Of a stretch of 20,217 bases of DNA, positions 8,753-16,422 are shown piece by piece. This DNA is from Metabacillus rhizolycopersici. GTDB taxonomy: Bacteria; Bacillota; Bacilli; Bacillales; Bacillaceae. Numbering within the stretch: position 1 is the first letter of the stretch; each line of letters opens with the position of its first letter. The DNA lies in the NCBI RefSeq assembly GCF_020075705.1, contig NZ_JAIQUM010000080.1:1-20217 (forward strand), in the 5' to 3' direction. Position numbers and translations under genes: made by a program. The notes beneath the pieces were generated by a model that saw nothing but the letters and a program-made list of their open reading frames with translations, was not told the origin of the DNA and did no database searches.

Positions 8753-9445
8753 ATGAAAAAAGTAAAGGGACGTATGGACGAAAGTATCCTCGTCTGCGTA
8801 TACTATGGACCAAATGGCGAACGCCTCATTCAACGTGGTTGTAAACTTGCTAATATGCTTGACTGTCCACTTTATATACTGACCATTGACTCGGCACCCT
8901 TTGATGAAATGGACGCAGAAAAATCAGATTATATTAATAGGTGGAAACAATTAGCTGAAGAACATAACGCTGAAGAATTCATCCTTCTCGATAATGAAAA
9001 ACGACCTATTTCCAAAGTCGTTGCTGAAGTAGCAAGACAAAAACAAATAACACAAATTATCCTTGGCCAAACAGCCCAAAGCCGCTGGGAGCAAATTGCA
9101 AAAGGATCAATTATCAACTCATTGTTACGTGAAATTCCATTTATCGATTTGCACATCATATCAGTTGCCCGTGCCCTTAAAAATGAAGAGGGTATGTTCG
9201 AAAAAGGGGTCCGTGCCTATCTTATCAAAGAGGAAGATCACTACCTTTTAAGCTTCAAACATACAAAAGACGTTGAGTATGAGGGTATTTTCTTTAAAGA
9301 ACATGGAACTGACTTTAATAATGGTGTATTTAAATTTATGAAAAACAAAGAAACAATTCAAGTTAACGTGACAGAAGACTGCGTGAAAGACTTTACAAAC
9401 GTTAGCATTACCACACAAATCGAAGCTGACAACGATCAGCAATAA
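8753..9445 (+). CDS. KdpD-type universal stress (USP) domain protein
   Basis: 230-residue soluble protein. Residues about 10-140 match the USP domain found inside KdpD sensor kinases: ILVCVYYGPNGERLIQRG at the start (the KdpD S/GP.SERL.RR loop) and IILGQTAQSRWEQIAKGSI..LLRE..FIDLHII near the end (KdpD GK..RSRW..L..GSV...LLRE.P.IDVHV). The KdpD N-terminal domain, membrane helices and histidine kinase are all absent. Residues about 145-230 form an additional beta-rich-looking region I do not recognise. The start is the ATG 6 nt after GAGGTGA; Met8 is a weaker alternative. It is monocistronic, divergent from mrpA, with its own promoter and terminator. In KdpD this domain takes part in sensing, and in Staphylococcus it binds cyclic di-AMP; whether this orphan does so is unknown. 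Confidence 0.85.
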   Translation: MKKVKGRMDESILVCVYYGPNGERLIQRGCKLANMLDCPLYILTIDSAPFDEMDAEKSDYINRWKQLAEEHNAEEFILLDNEKRPISKVVAEVARQKQITQIILGQTAQSRWEQIAKGSIINSLLREIPFIDLHIISVARALKNEEGMFEKGVRAYLIKEEDHYLLSFKHTKDVEYEGIFFKEHGTDFNNGVFKFMKNKETIQVNVTEDCVKDFTNVSITTQIEADNDQQ

Positions 9446-9464
9446 CAATACGTTTGTACGTTCT

Positions 9465-9496
9465 AAATCCTTCACACTTTAAGTGGAGGATTTTTT
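9465..9496 (+). terminator. Rho-independent terminator of the USP gene
   Basis: AAATCCTTCAC (9465-9475) pairs with GTGGAGGATTT (9483-9493), with one G-U pair and a 7-nt loop, and runs into TTTTTT. It lies 20 bp after the stop codon. Confidence 0.9.
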
Positions 9497-9497
9497 G

Positions 9498-10130
9498 CTA
9501 TTCTGTGACCTGCACTCCATCATCATATAGGATAAACAAACGTCCACATTTTATTAATGCCTATCCGCTTTTCCCTATCAAATGACTTAAACATATTTCA
9601 CGCTATTATAATATGCCTTTTTCTCACCAAATTTAGTCCGTATAAAAATCCGATAAAGCGAGACTTCCATCAGTGGGGGTTTTCCTTATCCCCACTGATG
9701 GATAGCGAGACTTATCGGGCTTTTACGGGCAGTTATCCCCCACCTTTGCTTCTTTGTGATTCATTCAAGCTTAGAGGTGGGGGTATTACTGCCCGTTAAT
9801 GCGGGATGAACTCTAACAACTCCAAATACAAAAAGAAACTAATGTCTTTAAATTGTTCTTATTTCCACTCATCTTCTCTAGGTCTATGATTGGATTGACA
9901 AACACCGCAGTATCATTTTCTACAAAGTCAATGTTACTTAATTAGTACATTAACACAATTTATGTAACATCACAACTGATAAACCTTCGCAAAGTACATG
10001 TGAAATTATCTTTTTCCAAAGAAACAATTCATCATAAAATTCGTTTAATTTATTCAATTTTAAAGGTACGAAGCGCTGTTATTACACCCGAAAATAACGG
10101 ATTTCCAATACTTCAGCCTCTCCAAGTAAA
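9498..10130. other. Long non-coding gap between the USP and SPFH genes
   Basis: About 630 bp without a credible gene. The only open frame over 60 codons (9557-9799, plus) runs across the hairpins of the repeat and has no ribosome binding site. The stretch holds the double-hairpin repeat at 9650-9796, AT-rich DNA, and a small hairpin GTTATT...AATAAC about 35-60 bp before the SPFH start. No promoter for the SPFH gene could be assigned. Confidence 0.6.
9650..9796. repeat. Tandem double-hairpin palindromic element
   Basis: Two adjacent stem-loops. The first has outer arms CCGATAA (9650-9656) and TTATCGG (9712-9718) and a perfect 12-bp inner stem CCATCAGTGGGG (9667-9678) / CCCCACTGATGG (9690-9701). 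Between outer and inner arms, both flanks carry AGCGAGACTT in direct, not inverted, orientation. The second has ACGGGCAGT (9725-9733) / ACTGCCCGT (9788-9796) around CCCCCACCT (9737-9745) / AGGTGGGGG (9775-9783) with a 29-nt loop. The GATAAAGCGAG start recurs at 12770. It looks like a small dispersed non-autonomous element. Confidence 0.75.
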
Positions 10131-10973
10131 ATGAAGGAAAATAAGGTTTTTCAGGTAAATGGTTTTATTGGTATTTTGGCTATTGTTATTTTAATTGGCT
10201 TGAGTGTCTTTACGTTTATTAACCAATCAATCGGAATGGCCATTTTACTAATTATTATCGCCGCTCTTTTAGCTAGTGGCATTACCATCGTTCAACCTAA
10301 TCAAGCAATCGTCGTAACCTTTTTTGGAAGTTATTTAGGTTCTATTCGCACTAGTGGTCTATTTTTGACCGTGCCGCTTACGATTAGACGGAGCGTATCC
10401 TTACGAGTTCGCAACTTTAACAGTAAACGTCTAAAAGTAAATGATGTTGATGGAAATCCAATTGAAATTGCTGCTGTAATTGTCTTTAAAGTGGTCGATT
10501 CAGCTAAAGCTGTTTTTGATGTAGACCATTATGAGGAGTTTGTTGAAATCCAAAGTGAAACGGCCATTCGCCATGTCGCAACAAAATACCCTTATGACAC
10601 ATTTGAAAATGTCGAATTAACGTTGAGAGGGAATGCTGAAGAGGTTTCAAATGAATTAGCAACAGAGCTACAGGCACGATTAGACGTAGCTGGGGTCAAG
10701 GTTGTTGAAGCAAGACTTACACACCTAGCATATTCCACTGAAATCGCACAAGCCATGCTTCAGCGCCAACAGGCATCAGCCATTATCTCAGCCCGCCAAA
10801 AGATAGTAGAAGGTGCTGTCGGAATGGCGCAAATGGCGATTAAACAATTAGAACAAGATAAGACAATTGATTTGGATGATGAACGCAAAGTTCAAATGGT
10901 CAATAATCTACTTGTCGCAATTGTAGCCGAAAAGCCTGCCCAACCTGTCATCAATGCAGGTACGTTATATTAA
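10131..10973 (+). CDS. SPFH (band 7/stomatin-prohibitin) domain membrane protein
   Basis: 280 residues. Two hydrophobic helices (about 11-30 and 34-52) form an N-terminal membrane hairpin. The SPFH domain follows, from about 55: VQPNQAIVVTFFGSYLGSIRTSGL, then VRNFNSKRLKVNDVDGNPIEIAAVIVFKVVDSAKAVFDV and the helix with LQARLDVAGVKVVEARLTHLAYS. The C-terminal part, rich in Gln and Ala (MLQRQQASAIISARQKIVEGAVGMAQ), is probably a coiled coil. Such proteins scaffold membrane microdomains, but the role of this subgroup is not established. No ribosome binding site precedes the ATG (upstream CTCCAAGTAAA), yet the MKE..VF.VNGFIG start fits the family. An Arc-type regulator follows after 12 nt. Confidence 0.9.
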   Translation: MKENKVFQVNGFIGILAIVILIGLSVFTFINQSIGMAILLIIIAALLASGITIVQPNQAIVVTFFGSYLGSIRTSGLFLTVPLTIRRSVSLRVRNFNSKRLKVNDVDGNPIEIAAVIVFKVVDSAKAVFDVDHYEEFVEIQSETAIRHVATKYPYDTFENVELTLRGNAEEVSNELATELQARLDVAGVKVVEARLTHLAYSTEIAQAMLQRQQASAIISARQKIVEGAVGMAQMAIKQLEQDKTIDLDDERKVQMVNNLLVAIVAEKPAQPVINAGTLY

Positions 10974-10985
10974 TGAGTGGTAACA

Positions 10986-11144
10986 ATGTCTAAGAAAAAA
11001 AGTTTCCCTTTACGGATGGACCCTGAATTATATGAAATAATCCAAAAATGGGCTGCAGATGATTTTCGAAGCGTGAATAGTCACATTGAATTTCTCCTTC
11101 GTGAAGCAGCGAAAAAGGATGGCCGGTTAAAAAAGGATAAATAA
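10986..11144 (+). CDS. Arc-family ribbon-helix-helix DNA-binding protein
   Basis: A 52-residue protein: MSKKKSFPLRMDPELYEIIQ, then KWAADDFRSVNSHIEFLLRE and a lysine-rich tail. The order is a short beta strand with SFPLRM, helix A from DPELYEIIQKWA, and helix B from SVNSHIEFLLREA, the ribbon-helix-helix fold of Arc/MetJ proteins. It begins 12 nt after the SPFH stop, with a weak GAGTGG before the ATG; an in-frame GTG at 10977 could add three residues. It is probably cotranscribed with the SPFH gene, and a terminator lies just downstream. It could bind DNA as a dimer; targets are unknown. No toxin partner is adjacent. Confidence 0.85.
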   Translation: MSKKKSFPLRMDPELYEIIQKWAADDFRSVNSHIEFLLREAAKKDGRLKKDK

Positions 11145-11158
11145 AACTACTCATATGT

Positions 11159-11198
11159 AAAAAACGGAGCGAGACATTTAGAATCTCACTCCGTTTTT
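11159..11198. terminator. Bidirectional terminator between arc-like and VOC genes
   Basis: ACGGAGCGAGA and TCTCACTCCGT form an 11-bp stem with one mismatch around CATTTAGAA. It is flanked by A5 on the left and T5 on the right, so it can serve both the plus-strand SPFH/arc unit and the minus-strand VOC gene. Confidence 0.88.
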
Positions 11199-11227
11199 AT
11201 TTCATGTAACTTGTTTGGCAAAGCCAC

Positions 11228-11638
11228 TTAGCTTTTCGCAAGATTCAACTGCCACGTAACGCCAAATTTATCGCCAACCCAGCCAAACTTTTCACTAAAT
11301 GGGTAAGCTTGTAACGGCATATACACATTGCCGTCTTCTGATAATTTCTCAAATGCGCGATTAATCTCTTCTTCTGTGTCACATGTTACAAACAATGATA
11401 TGGAAGGAGTAAATGTAAACTCATGCTTAACATAACTATCACTGCACATAAACACTTGTCCTTTAATGGAGAAAGTTGCTTGTACTACAGTTCCCTCTTC
11501 ACCAGGTCCATTCTCTCCATAACGTGTAATTGTCATGATCTCTGATTGGTCAAAGATAGAAGTATAATAATTCATTGCCTCTTCAGCTTTGCCTTCGAAC
11601 ATTAAAAACGTATGAATCTTTTGATTTGAATTATCCAT
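11228..11638 (-). CDS. VOC-fold protein (PhnB/YjdN-like glyoxalase superfamily)
   Basis: 136 residues with the pattern of the PhnB-like 3-demethylubiquinone-9-methyltransferase-type VOC domain: IHTFLMFEGKAEEAMNYY near the N-terminus, then YTSIF, the RYGENGPG loop, VQATFSIKGQVFMCSDS, SLFVTC, and the C-terminal FGWVGDKFGVTWQLNL. The domain is one beta-alpha-beta-beta-beta repeat pair. The name of the family is historical; enzymatic activity and substrate cannot be read from the sequence. The start ATG is preceded by AGGAGAGAGG. It has its own promoter upstream and shares a terminator with the convergent gene. Confidence 0.88.
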   Translation of the reverse strand: MDNSNQKIHTFLMFEGKAEEAMNYYTSIFDQSEIMTITRYGENGPGEEGTVVQATFSIKGQVFMCSDSYVKHEFTFTPSISLFVTCDTEEEINRAFEKLSEDGNVYMPLQAYPFSEKFGWVGDKFGVTWQLNLAKS

Positions 11639-11729
11639 TTAAACCTCTCTCCTTTTTGCATATGTAGATACATATTACAATTCTGATTATCAAACACAAA
11701 TCGAACATATATTCGTTTCTATGTATTTT

Positions 11730-11758
11730 ATTATCAATTAGGTTCCCAACTTTGTCAA
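11730..11758 (-). promoter_or_regulatory. Promoter of the VOC gene
   Basis: The minus strand has TTGACA (11753-11758) and GATAAT (11730-11735) with a 17-bp spacer, about 90 bp before the start codon. A small palindrome CGAATATATGTTCG (11702-11715) lies just past the expected transcription start and could be an operator. Confidence 0.6.
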
Positions 11759-11905
11759 ACAATATTGTTCTATTTATTTACCACCCAAGAGCTATCCTCA
11801 GCAACACGACTTCCTTTGCACCCTGTTATCTAGATGAAAGCAAATTTATAGAATTTTCCCACATATATGGTAGCCTTAAAATATAACCGAAAGGAGTGAT
11901 TAGTT

Positions 11906-12748
11906 ATGAGTAATTCAATTCCAGAGATCACACTTAATGATGGTCTTACTTTACCAGCTATAGGGTTTGGTACATATAAACTTAATGGAAATGAAGGCGC
12001 CAATGCGATTCAGAGTGCAATCGATGTAGGATATCGACTAATTGATACTGCCTATAATTATGAAAATGAAGGGACTGTAGGCGAAGCTGTCCGACGCAGT
12101 TCTATTCCAAGAGAAGAATTAAGAATTACATCCAAATTGCCAGGTCGCTATCAAACGTATGATAAAGCTGTTACGACCATTCAAGAATCCTTGTATCGCG
12201 CAAACCTAGATTATTATGATTTATATCTTATTCATTGGCCTAACCCGAAACAAGATAACTATGTGGAAGCTTGGCAAGCATTAATTGAGGCAAAAAAATG
12301 GGGCCTTATTCGTTCAATTGGTGTTTGTAATTTCTTACCTGAACATATTGAGCGTCTAGTAAAGGAAACAGGCGTGAAGCCAAGCATAAACCAAATCGAA
12401 TTACACCCCTTTTTCAACCAAGCAGAACAAAGAAAATGGCATGAAGAGAATAACATTAAAACACAATCATGGAGTCCGTTAGCTCGAGCAAGTGAAGTTT
12501 TACAAAACGAACGAATTAAAAAGATTGCTGACCATTATAACAAAACGGTATCACAAATTATTTTACGTTGGCATTATCAGCTTGGGGCAATTTCAATCCC
12601 AAAATCTGCATCACCTGCACGACAACTTGAAAATATATCAATTTTTGATTTCTCCCTAGATGAAACAGAAATGAGCGCCATCGCAGAATTAACGCTACCA
12701 AATGGAAGATTAAAAAATCAAGACCCTGCTATTTACGAAGAGTTCTAA
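11906..12748 (+). CDS. Aldo/keto reductase
   Basis: 280-residue NADPH-dependent oxidoreductase of the AKR superfamily ((beta/alpha)8 barrel). The catalytic tetrad is visible: Asp47 and Tyr52 in RLIDTAYNYENE, Lys77 in RITSKLPG and His110 in LYLIHWPNP. Family signatures LDYYDLYLIHWP, IRSIGVCNF and the cofactor-binding IPKSASPARQLENI (about 231-244) are also present. It resembles the 2,5-diketo-gluconate reductase/glyoxal reductase group of bacilli (YtbE/YvgN type), which reduces reactive aldehydes; the exact substrate is not evident. AAGGAG precedes the ATG by 9 nt. It is monocistronic, with a terminator downstream, and divergent from the VOC gene. Confidence 0.95.
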   Translation: MSNSIPEITLNDGLTLPAIGFGTYKLNGNEGANAIQSAIDVGYRLIDTAYNYENEGTVGEAVRRSSIPREELRITSKLPGRYQTYDKAVTTIQESLYRANLDYYDLYLIHWPNPKQDNYVEAWQALIEAKKWGLIRSIGVCNFLPEHIERLVKETGVKPSINQIELHPFFNQAEQRKWHEENNIKTQSWSPLARASEVLQNERIKKIADHYNKTVSQIILRWHYQLGAISIPKSASPARQLENISIFDFSLDETEMSAIAELTLPNGRLKNQDPAIYEEF

Positions 12749-12769
12749 ACAATGACAGATTGTAAAACA

Positions 12770-12838
12770 GATAAAGCGAGCTTTCTGTTAGTGGAGATAA
12801 AGATAACCTACACTGACGAAAGACTCGCTTTATTTATT
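12770..12838 (+). terminator. Terminator of the aldo/keto reductase gene, built from a repeat
   Basis: ATAAAGCGAG (12771-12780) pairs exactly with CTCGCTTTAT (12824-12833); further imperfect pairing (TTAGTG with CACTGA) continues inside. It ends in TTTATTT 22 bp after the stop codon. The left arm resembles the start of the 9650 repeat over 21 of 27 bases. Confidence 0.65.
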
Positions 12839-12913
12839 TCTACTCATTGAAATTTAGAAGGTAGCTTCAGGTTGATCAGTCACCTTTACTGGAACAATTA
12901 CGTCCTATTCAAT

Positions 12914-12954
12914 AATGAATATCCTCTGAAATAGGCAGGAGGATATTCATTTTT
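12914..12954 (+). terminator. Orphan terminator-like hairpin
   Basis: A perfect 13-bp stem AATGAATATCCTC (12914-12926) / GAGGATATTCATT (12939-12951) with a 12-nt loop, followed by TTT. No gene ends immediately before it on the plus strand, because the aldo/keto reductase already has a terminator. An unannotated small RNA transcribed from about 12840 is possible. Confidence 0.55.
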
Positions 12955-13090
12955 AAATAGGATTTTCTTCATCTCTGATTGTCAGAATAGCTAAATGAAC
13001 GAACAAATCACCCACACTAAATAATTTCACTTTTAATGGATAATTAGTAAATTATTACCATAAATTAACATGGGCCATTTGTTCAGACTA

Positions 13091-13675
13091 TCACTTTTCA
13101 CTTAAATGAAATGATGGTCTATCAAAAGTTTCTGAAGTTTTCTTCTTAACTAAATTCAGAACCCAATTACACCAAGAAATTTCTTCCTTGTCTAGTAAAT
13201 TCCTTCTACTATAAAGAATATAGCGCCCAAAATCCTTAGACACGTTATCTAGTCCTTTGCTCTCTTGTTCTTTTTCCATTTTGACAATCTTCTTTTCTCG
13301 CGACGTTACTTTTTGTTCTAAAATAGAAATTCGATCTTGAACTAATTTTTTTGCATTATCTTCATCTGTCAGCCAAACAGAATACATTTTAATCAAAAAT
13401 TCATCTCGAATGATTGGATCAGTCGGCGATTCTACAACCCACTTATCCAAAGTTTCCTTTCCCGTGTCTGTGATTGAAAATACCTTTTTACCCGGTCTTC
13501 CGATTTGTTCAACATACTTATATACTAAGAGCCCCTTCTGTTCCATTTTAGTTAGCAGAGGATAAATTTGACTATGTTTCGCTGGCCATAATACCTCTAA
13601 ATAATCCACTAATTGATATCCTGAGCAAGGCTTTCTATCGAGAGCGCTGAGTATCGCATACCCAAGGGTATTCAT
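13091..13675 (-). CDS. PadR-family transcriptional regulator
   Basis: 194 residues. The N-terminal winged helix-turn-helix is typical of PadR: MNTLGYAILSALDRKPCSGY, then WPAKHSQIYPLLTKMEQKGL and the wing EQIGRPGKKVFSITDTGKETL. The C-terminal part (about 85-190) resembles the PadR dimerisation domain, with a Lys/Glu-rich coiled-coil stretch at about 112-138. A longer frame starts at 13693, but GGAGGTG lies inside it, 6 nt before the ATG at 13675, which fixes the start. PadR proteins usually repress an adjacent gene and their own; the neighbour upstream on the same strand is a broken membrane-protein gene. The inducing ligand is unknown. Confidence 0.93.
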   Translation of the reverse strand: MNTLGYAILSALDRKPCSGYQLVDYLEVLWPAKHSQIYPLLTKMEQKGLLVYKYVEQIGRPGKKVFSITDTGKETLDKWVVESPTDPIIRDEFLIKMYSVWLTDEDNAKKLVQDRISILEQKVTSREKKIVKMEKEQESKGLDNVSKDFGRYILYSRRNLLDKEEISWCNWVLNLVKKKTSETFDRPSFHLSEK

Positions 13676-13794
13676 AGCATTCACCTCCACCATATAATGG
13701 TCAACCTGAATTCTTCTAAGCTAGCACGTAAAATAATGTTGCATTTACCCTATTCTAAATCTATACGATAAATAACCCTTAATGAATCTCTAAA

Positions 13795-14210
13795 TTATAA
13801 ATATAATACATTCAAAATAAAGGGCAAATTTGTACCTGTTGCAAATATGAGTGATTGACTCAATGTAGTCCTCTTTTTTCTTAGCATGAAAGGTATCCCA
13901 ATAATTGTTGTTAATTGTAACATACCTATAATTACCCCTAAACCAAAGATTAAAATAGAATGCTTTTTTATCAAACCATAAGAATAAGATTGCCCATAAT
14001 TCGGTTGATGGGAATGTCCTCTATTTTTTTCTAATCGTTAACATACTTGCAATTCCTAAATATACTATCATAATTTCTACTAAAAACACCAATGACATTG
14101 ACCATTTACCTAAAATATGAATTTTTAGATAAATAAACATTACCCTAAAAGCAAATAGCGTAAATAAAACTTAGAGGTAAAACTGAAATTAATGTAACCT
14201 CTATATCAAT
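13795..14210 (-). pseudogene. Frameshifted small membrane protein gene next to padR
   Basis: Three overlapping reading frames, read leftwards, join into one four-helix membrane protein: VTLISVLPLSFIYAICF, then (frame change at an A4 run, 14147-14150) VMFIYLKIHILGKWSMSL and VEIMIVYLGIASML, then (frame change at an A7/T7 run, 14024-14030) a His/Tyr-rich loop GHSHQPNYGQSYSYG, helix ILIFGLGVIIGMLQL and helix SLIFATGTNLPFILNVLYL, stop at 13795. Each junction needs removal of one base from a homopolymer. No start codon or ribosome binding site is clear at the 5' end. I do not recognise the family. Homopolymer sequencing errors are an alternative to true decay. Confidence 0.55.
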
Positions 14211-14235
14211 TTTCCTTCACTTTCCTCTTCTGTTT

Positions 14236-14267
14236 AAAAACCCAGCAACCATGTTGATTGCTGGGTT
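14236..14267 (-). terminator. Terminator of the urease operon
   Basis: On the minus strand a perfect 10-bp stem AACCCAGCAA / TTGCTGGGTT (14258-14267 and 14239-14248) with a 9-nt loop is followed by TTTTT. It begins 8 nt after the ureD stop codon. Confidence 0.93.
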
Positions 14268-14274
14268 ATGCTGC

Positions 14275-15099
14275 TTAATATTTCCTTAAAAAGCTTGGTG
14301 CTTTGTTAAACCATTCTTGACTAATTATATTGTGGCATTCTGTAAATATTTTTTCAACTGTTTGAGTAGTATTCGCTAAAACTCGCACTGTAAAGCCTGG
14401 GACTGGTAGTAATGATAGTCCCATTTTAAATTCATTTGGATTCTTGTGAATGGCCCGATCTATCCTGTCAAGAAGGTCATCAGTCGTTTTTTCACCAACT
14501 ACAATCATGGAGCCCAAATGTGAATAGCCTTCCATGAATCCAAGAGCGTCCATATTTTGGGAAGCTGGATTTAATTTTATATTGTCATAGACAGCTAGTT
14601 CATTTTCCAGATAAATCTCATTTATTAATTGAAGCATATCATAGCTAAATCGTTCGCCAGTCGGAGACCACCCCGGGGTAATGATGTCTGAGTAAAGCAG
14701 TGTGGAACCCTTCTCCATACGTATCACATTTTTTTGTTTATATCGCGCATCTTGATAGCCGATAAGCGGATCAGGAATAAACTCAAGATAACTTCCCTCT
14801 TTAAGGGTAATTTCTGTTTCTTGATAGGCAGGTTGATTTGGTGTTTTGTAAATCTTTGTTGCCGATTGTGTTGTTAAAGTTAGTCGGGCTTGTTTCTCTA
14901 ATGAAATCTGCATTTGATAGCGATCCCCGTCTAAATAACCTCCACCTGGATTTAATAGATAATAACAGGCTTGTCCAGAATTGTCATGATAAATCGGACG
15001 CATCACCTTTAATGCACCTTGGAAATACACATTCTTTGCGACCGTTTTTCCTATGCGATTCTCAACGTTTAATCGCAAGATTCCCGTCCAATCCTCCAT
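14275..15099 (-). CDS. ureD: Urease accessory protein UreD (UreH)
   Basis: 274 residues, full length for UreD, which binds apo-urease and, with UreF and UreG, forms the complex that delivers nickel to the active site. Recognisable segments are YYLLNPGGGYLDGDRYQ (about 46-62), the LTTQSATKIYK motif, and LEFIPDPLIGYQDARYKQ. The ATG is 1 nt after the ureG stop, and its ribosome binding site GGAG lies within the last ureG codons, so translation is coupled. It is the last gene; the ureH-type nickel transporter gene known at this place in some Bacillus is absent and a terminator follows. Confidence 0.95.
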   Translation of the reverse strand: MEDWTGILRLNVENRIGKTVAKNVYFQGALKVMRPIYHDNSGQACYYLLNPGGGYLDGDRYQMQISLEKQARLTLTTQSATKIYKTPNQPAYQETEITLKEGSYLEFIPDPLIGYQDARYKQKNVIRMEKGSTLLYSDIITPGWSPTGERFSYDMLQLINEIYLENELAVYDNIKLNPASQNMDALGFMEGYSHLGSMIVVGEKTTDDLLDRIDRAIHKNPNEFKMGLSLLPVPGFTVRVLANTTQTVEKIFTECHNIISQEWFNKAPSFLRKY

Positions 15100-15100
15100 C

Positions 15101-15712
15101 CTACTCCAGACCTTTTAGAAATGCATTCTTTTTAATCCAGTCGATCACTTGATCAAGACCTGAATCATCTTTTAAGTTAGTAAAAACAAATGGTCTATCC
15201 CCACGGAAAACCTTCGTGTCGGACTCCATTACATCGAGTCTTGCTCCAACGAAAGGTGCTAAATCTGTTTTATTAATAATAAACAAATCAGATTTAATCA
15301 TCCCTTGCCCACCTTTACGTGGAATCTTTTCCCCTTGGGCAACATCAATAATATAGATGGAGAAATCTACTAACTCAGGGCTAAATGTAGCGGCAAGATT
15401 GTCGCCACCGCTTTCCACAAAAATAAGTTCAACATCAGGGTGCTTCTCTTTTAATTCATCAATTGCCGCAAAGTTCATTGATGCATCTTCACGAATTGCT
15501 GTGTGAGGGCATCCGCCAGTTTCTACACCAATGATTCGATCTTCAGGCAGTACGCCGTTTTGCATTAAGAATTTAGCATCTTCTTTTGTATAAATATCAT
15601 TCGTTACAACCGCCATGCTGATTTCATCTTTTAAATGTCTTGTTAATTTTTCAACTAACATTGTTTTTCCTGCGCCTACAGGTCCGCCTACACCAATTTT
15701 AATTGCTTCCAT
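15101..15712 (-). CDS. ureG: Urease accessory GTPase UreG
   Basis: 203-residue SIMIBI-class GTPase that powers nickel insertion into urease. P-loop GGPVGAGKT is at residues 9-17, the metal-binding CPH motif (Cys68-Pro-His70) is in [16 protein letters not shown], the [14 protein letters not shown] switch segment follows, and the guanine-specificity NKTDL is near residue 147. All are intact. Start is ATG 15712 after AAGGGAAG; 23 bp separate it from ureF. Confidence 0.97.
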   Translation of the reverse strand: MEAIKIGVGGPVGAGKTMLVEKLTRHLKDEISMAVVTNDIYTKEDAKFLMQNGVLPEDRIIGVETGGCPHTAIREDASMNFAAIDELKEKHPDVELIFVESGGDNLAATFSPELVDFSIYIIDVAQGEKIPRKGGQGMIKSDLFIINKTDLAPFVGARLDVMESDTKVFRGDRPFVFTNLKDDSGLDQVIDWIKKNAFLKGLE

Positions 15713-15735
15713 AAATTCACACTTCCCTTTCTATT

Positions 15736-16422
15736 TTATGACATGAAAATACGAATATTTACACGTTCATGCTGCATTTGAGCCAACTCTAAACCTGGTG
15801 AAATAATTCCAAAGTCTTCTTCATCCAAACTCTGAATTTTTTCTGTTGCCTTTATTAACTCATCTTGAAAATCTTGAGTAATTTTCTGACCCGCTGTTTG
15901 TCCTAAAGGAATCGCTCTTACTGCGTTCTGAATAAGACTCGAAACAGCAGAATATAAATAAAATAAAGTAGTTGTTGTTGGTGGAATACCAAGATGATGT
16001 CCTATCATTGTGAAGACGATTGCTGGATGGCCAAATGATTGCTTATTCTTAATACGTTCTCTATACAAAGAGAGTATAGGCACCTCATATAAAGATTCCA
16101 CAAGATTTAACATGCGATCGCCCATTCTTTGCGTACCTTCTCTCGTTTCACGCGGTAGGTTTTGTACTGTCAGCATTCGATCTAAATTCCACACCTTTTC
16201 TAAGTTTCCAACCTCTAAAGCTTCATAAATAAGACGTGAAGCAAGCCCATCTGAATAGATGAGCTGTTCATTCAAATAAACATAAAGCCACCTGGAAAAT
16301 GTTTGTTTGTCATGAACTTGATCTGCTTGAATATAACTCTCAAGACCATATGAATGACTAAAAGCACCTGTTGGAAAATTTGAATCGCATAGTTGAAATA
16401 AAGAAAGAATGTTTTTATCCAT
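15736..16422 (-). CDS. ureF: Urease accessory protein UreF
   Basis: 228 residues; all-helical UreF, which bridges UreD and UreG in the nickel-loading complex. The family start is clear: [25 protein letters not shown], a signature conserved in UreF, and the C-terminal half contains [18 protein letters not shown]. The ATG at 16422 overlaps the last two codons of ureE (ATGGATAA); a TTG at 16434 is possible but has no upstream ribosome binding site. Confidence 0.95.
   Translation of the reverse strand: MDKNILSLFQLCDSNFPTGAFSHSYGLESYIQADQVHDKQTFSRWLYVYLNEQLIYSDGLASRLIYEALEVGNLEKVWNLDRMLTVQNLPRETREGTQRMGDRMLNLVESLYEVPILSLYRERIKNKQSFGHPAIVFTMIGHHLGIPPTTTTLFYLYSAVSSLIQNAVRAIPLGQTAGQKITQDFQDELIKATEKIQSLDEEDFGIISPGLELAQMQHERVNIRIFMS

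Noticed and set aside
9557..9799. 80-codon plus-strand frame
   Set aside because: It runs through both hairpins of the repeat; its sequence is dictated by the palindromes and there is no ribosome binding site.
14062..14140. A separate short membrane peptide starting at the internal ATG of the broken gene
   Set aside because: The frame continues naturally into neighbouring frames through homopolymers on both sides, so a broken longer gene is the simpler reading.
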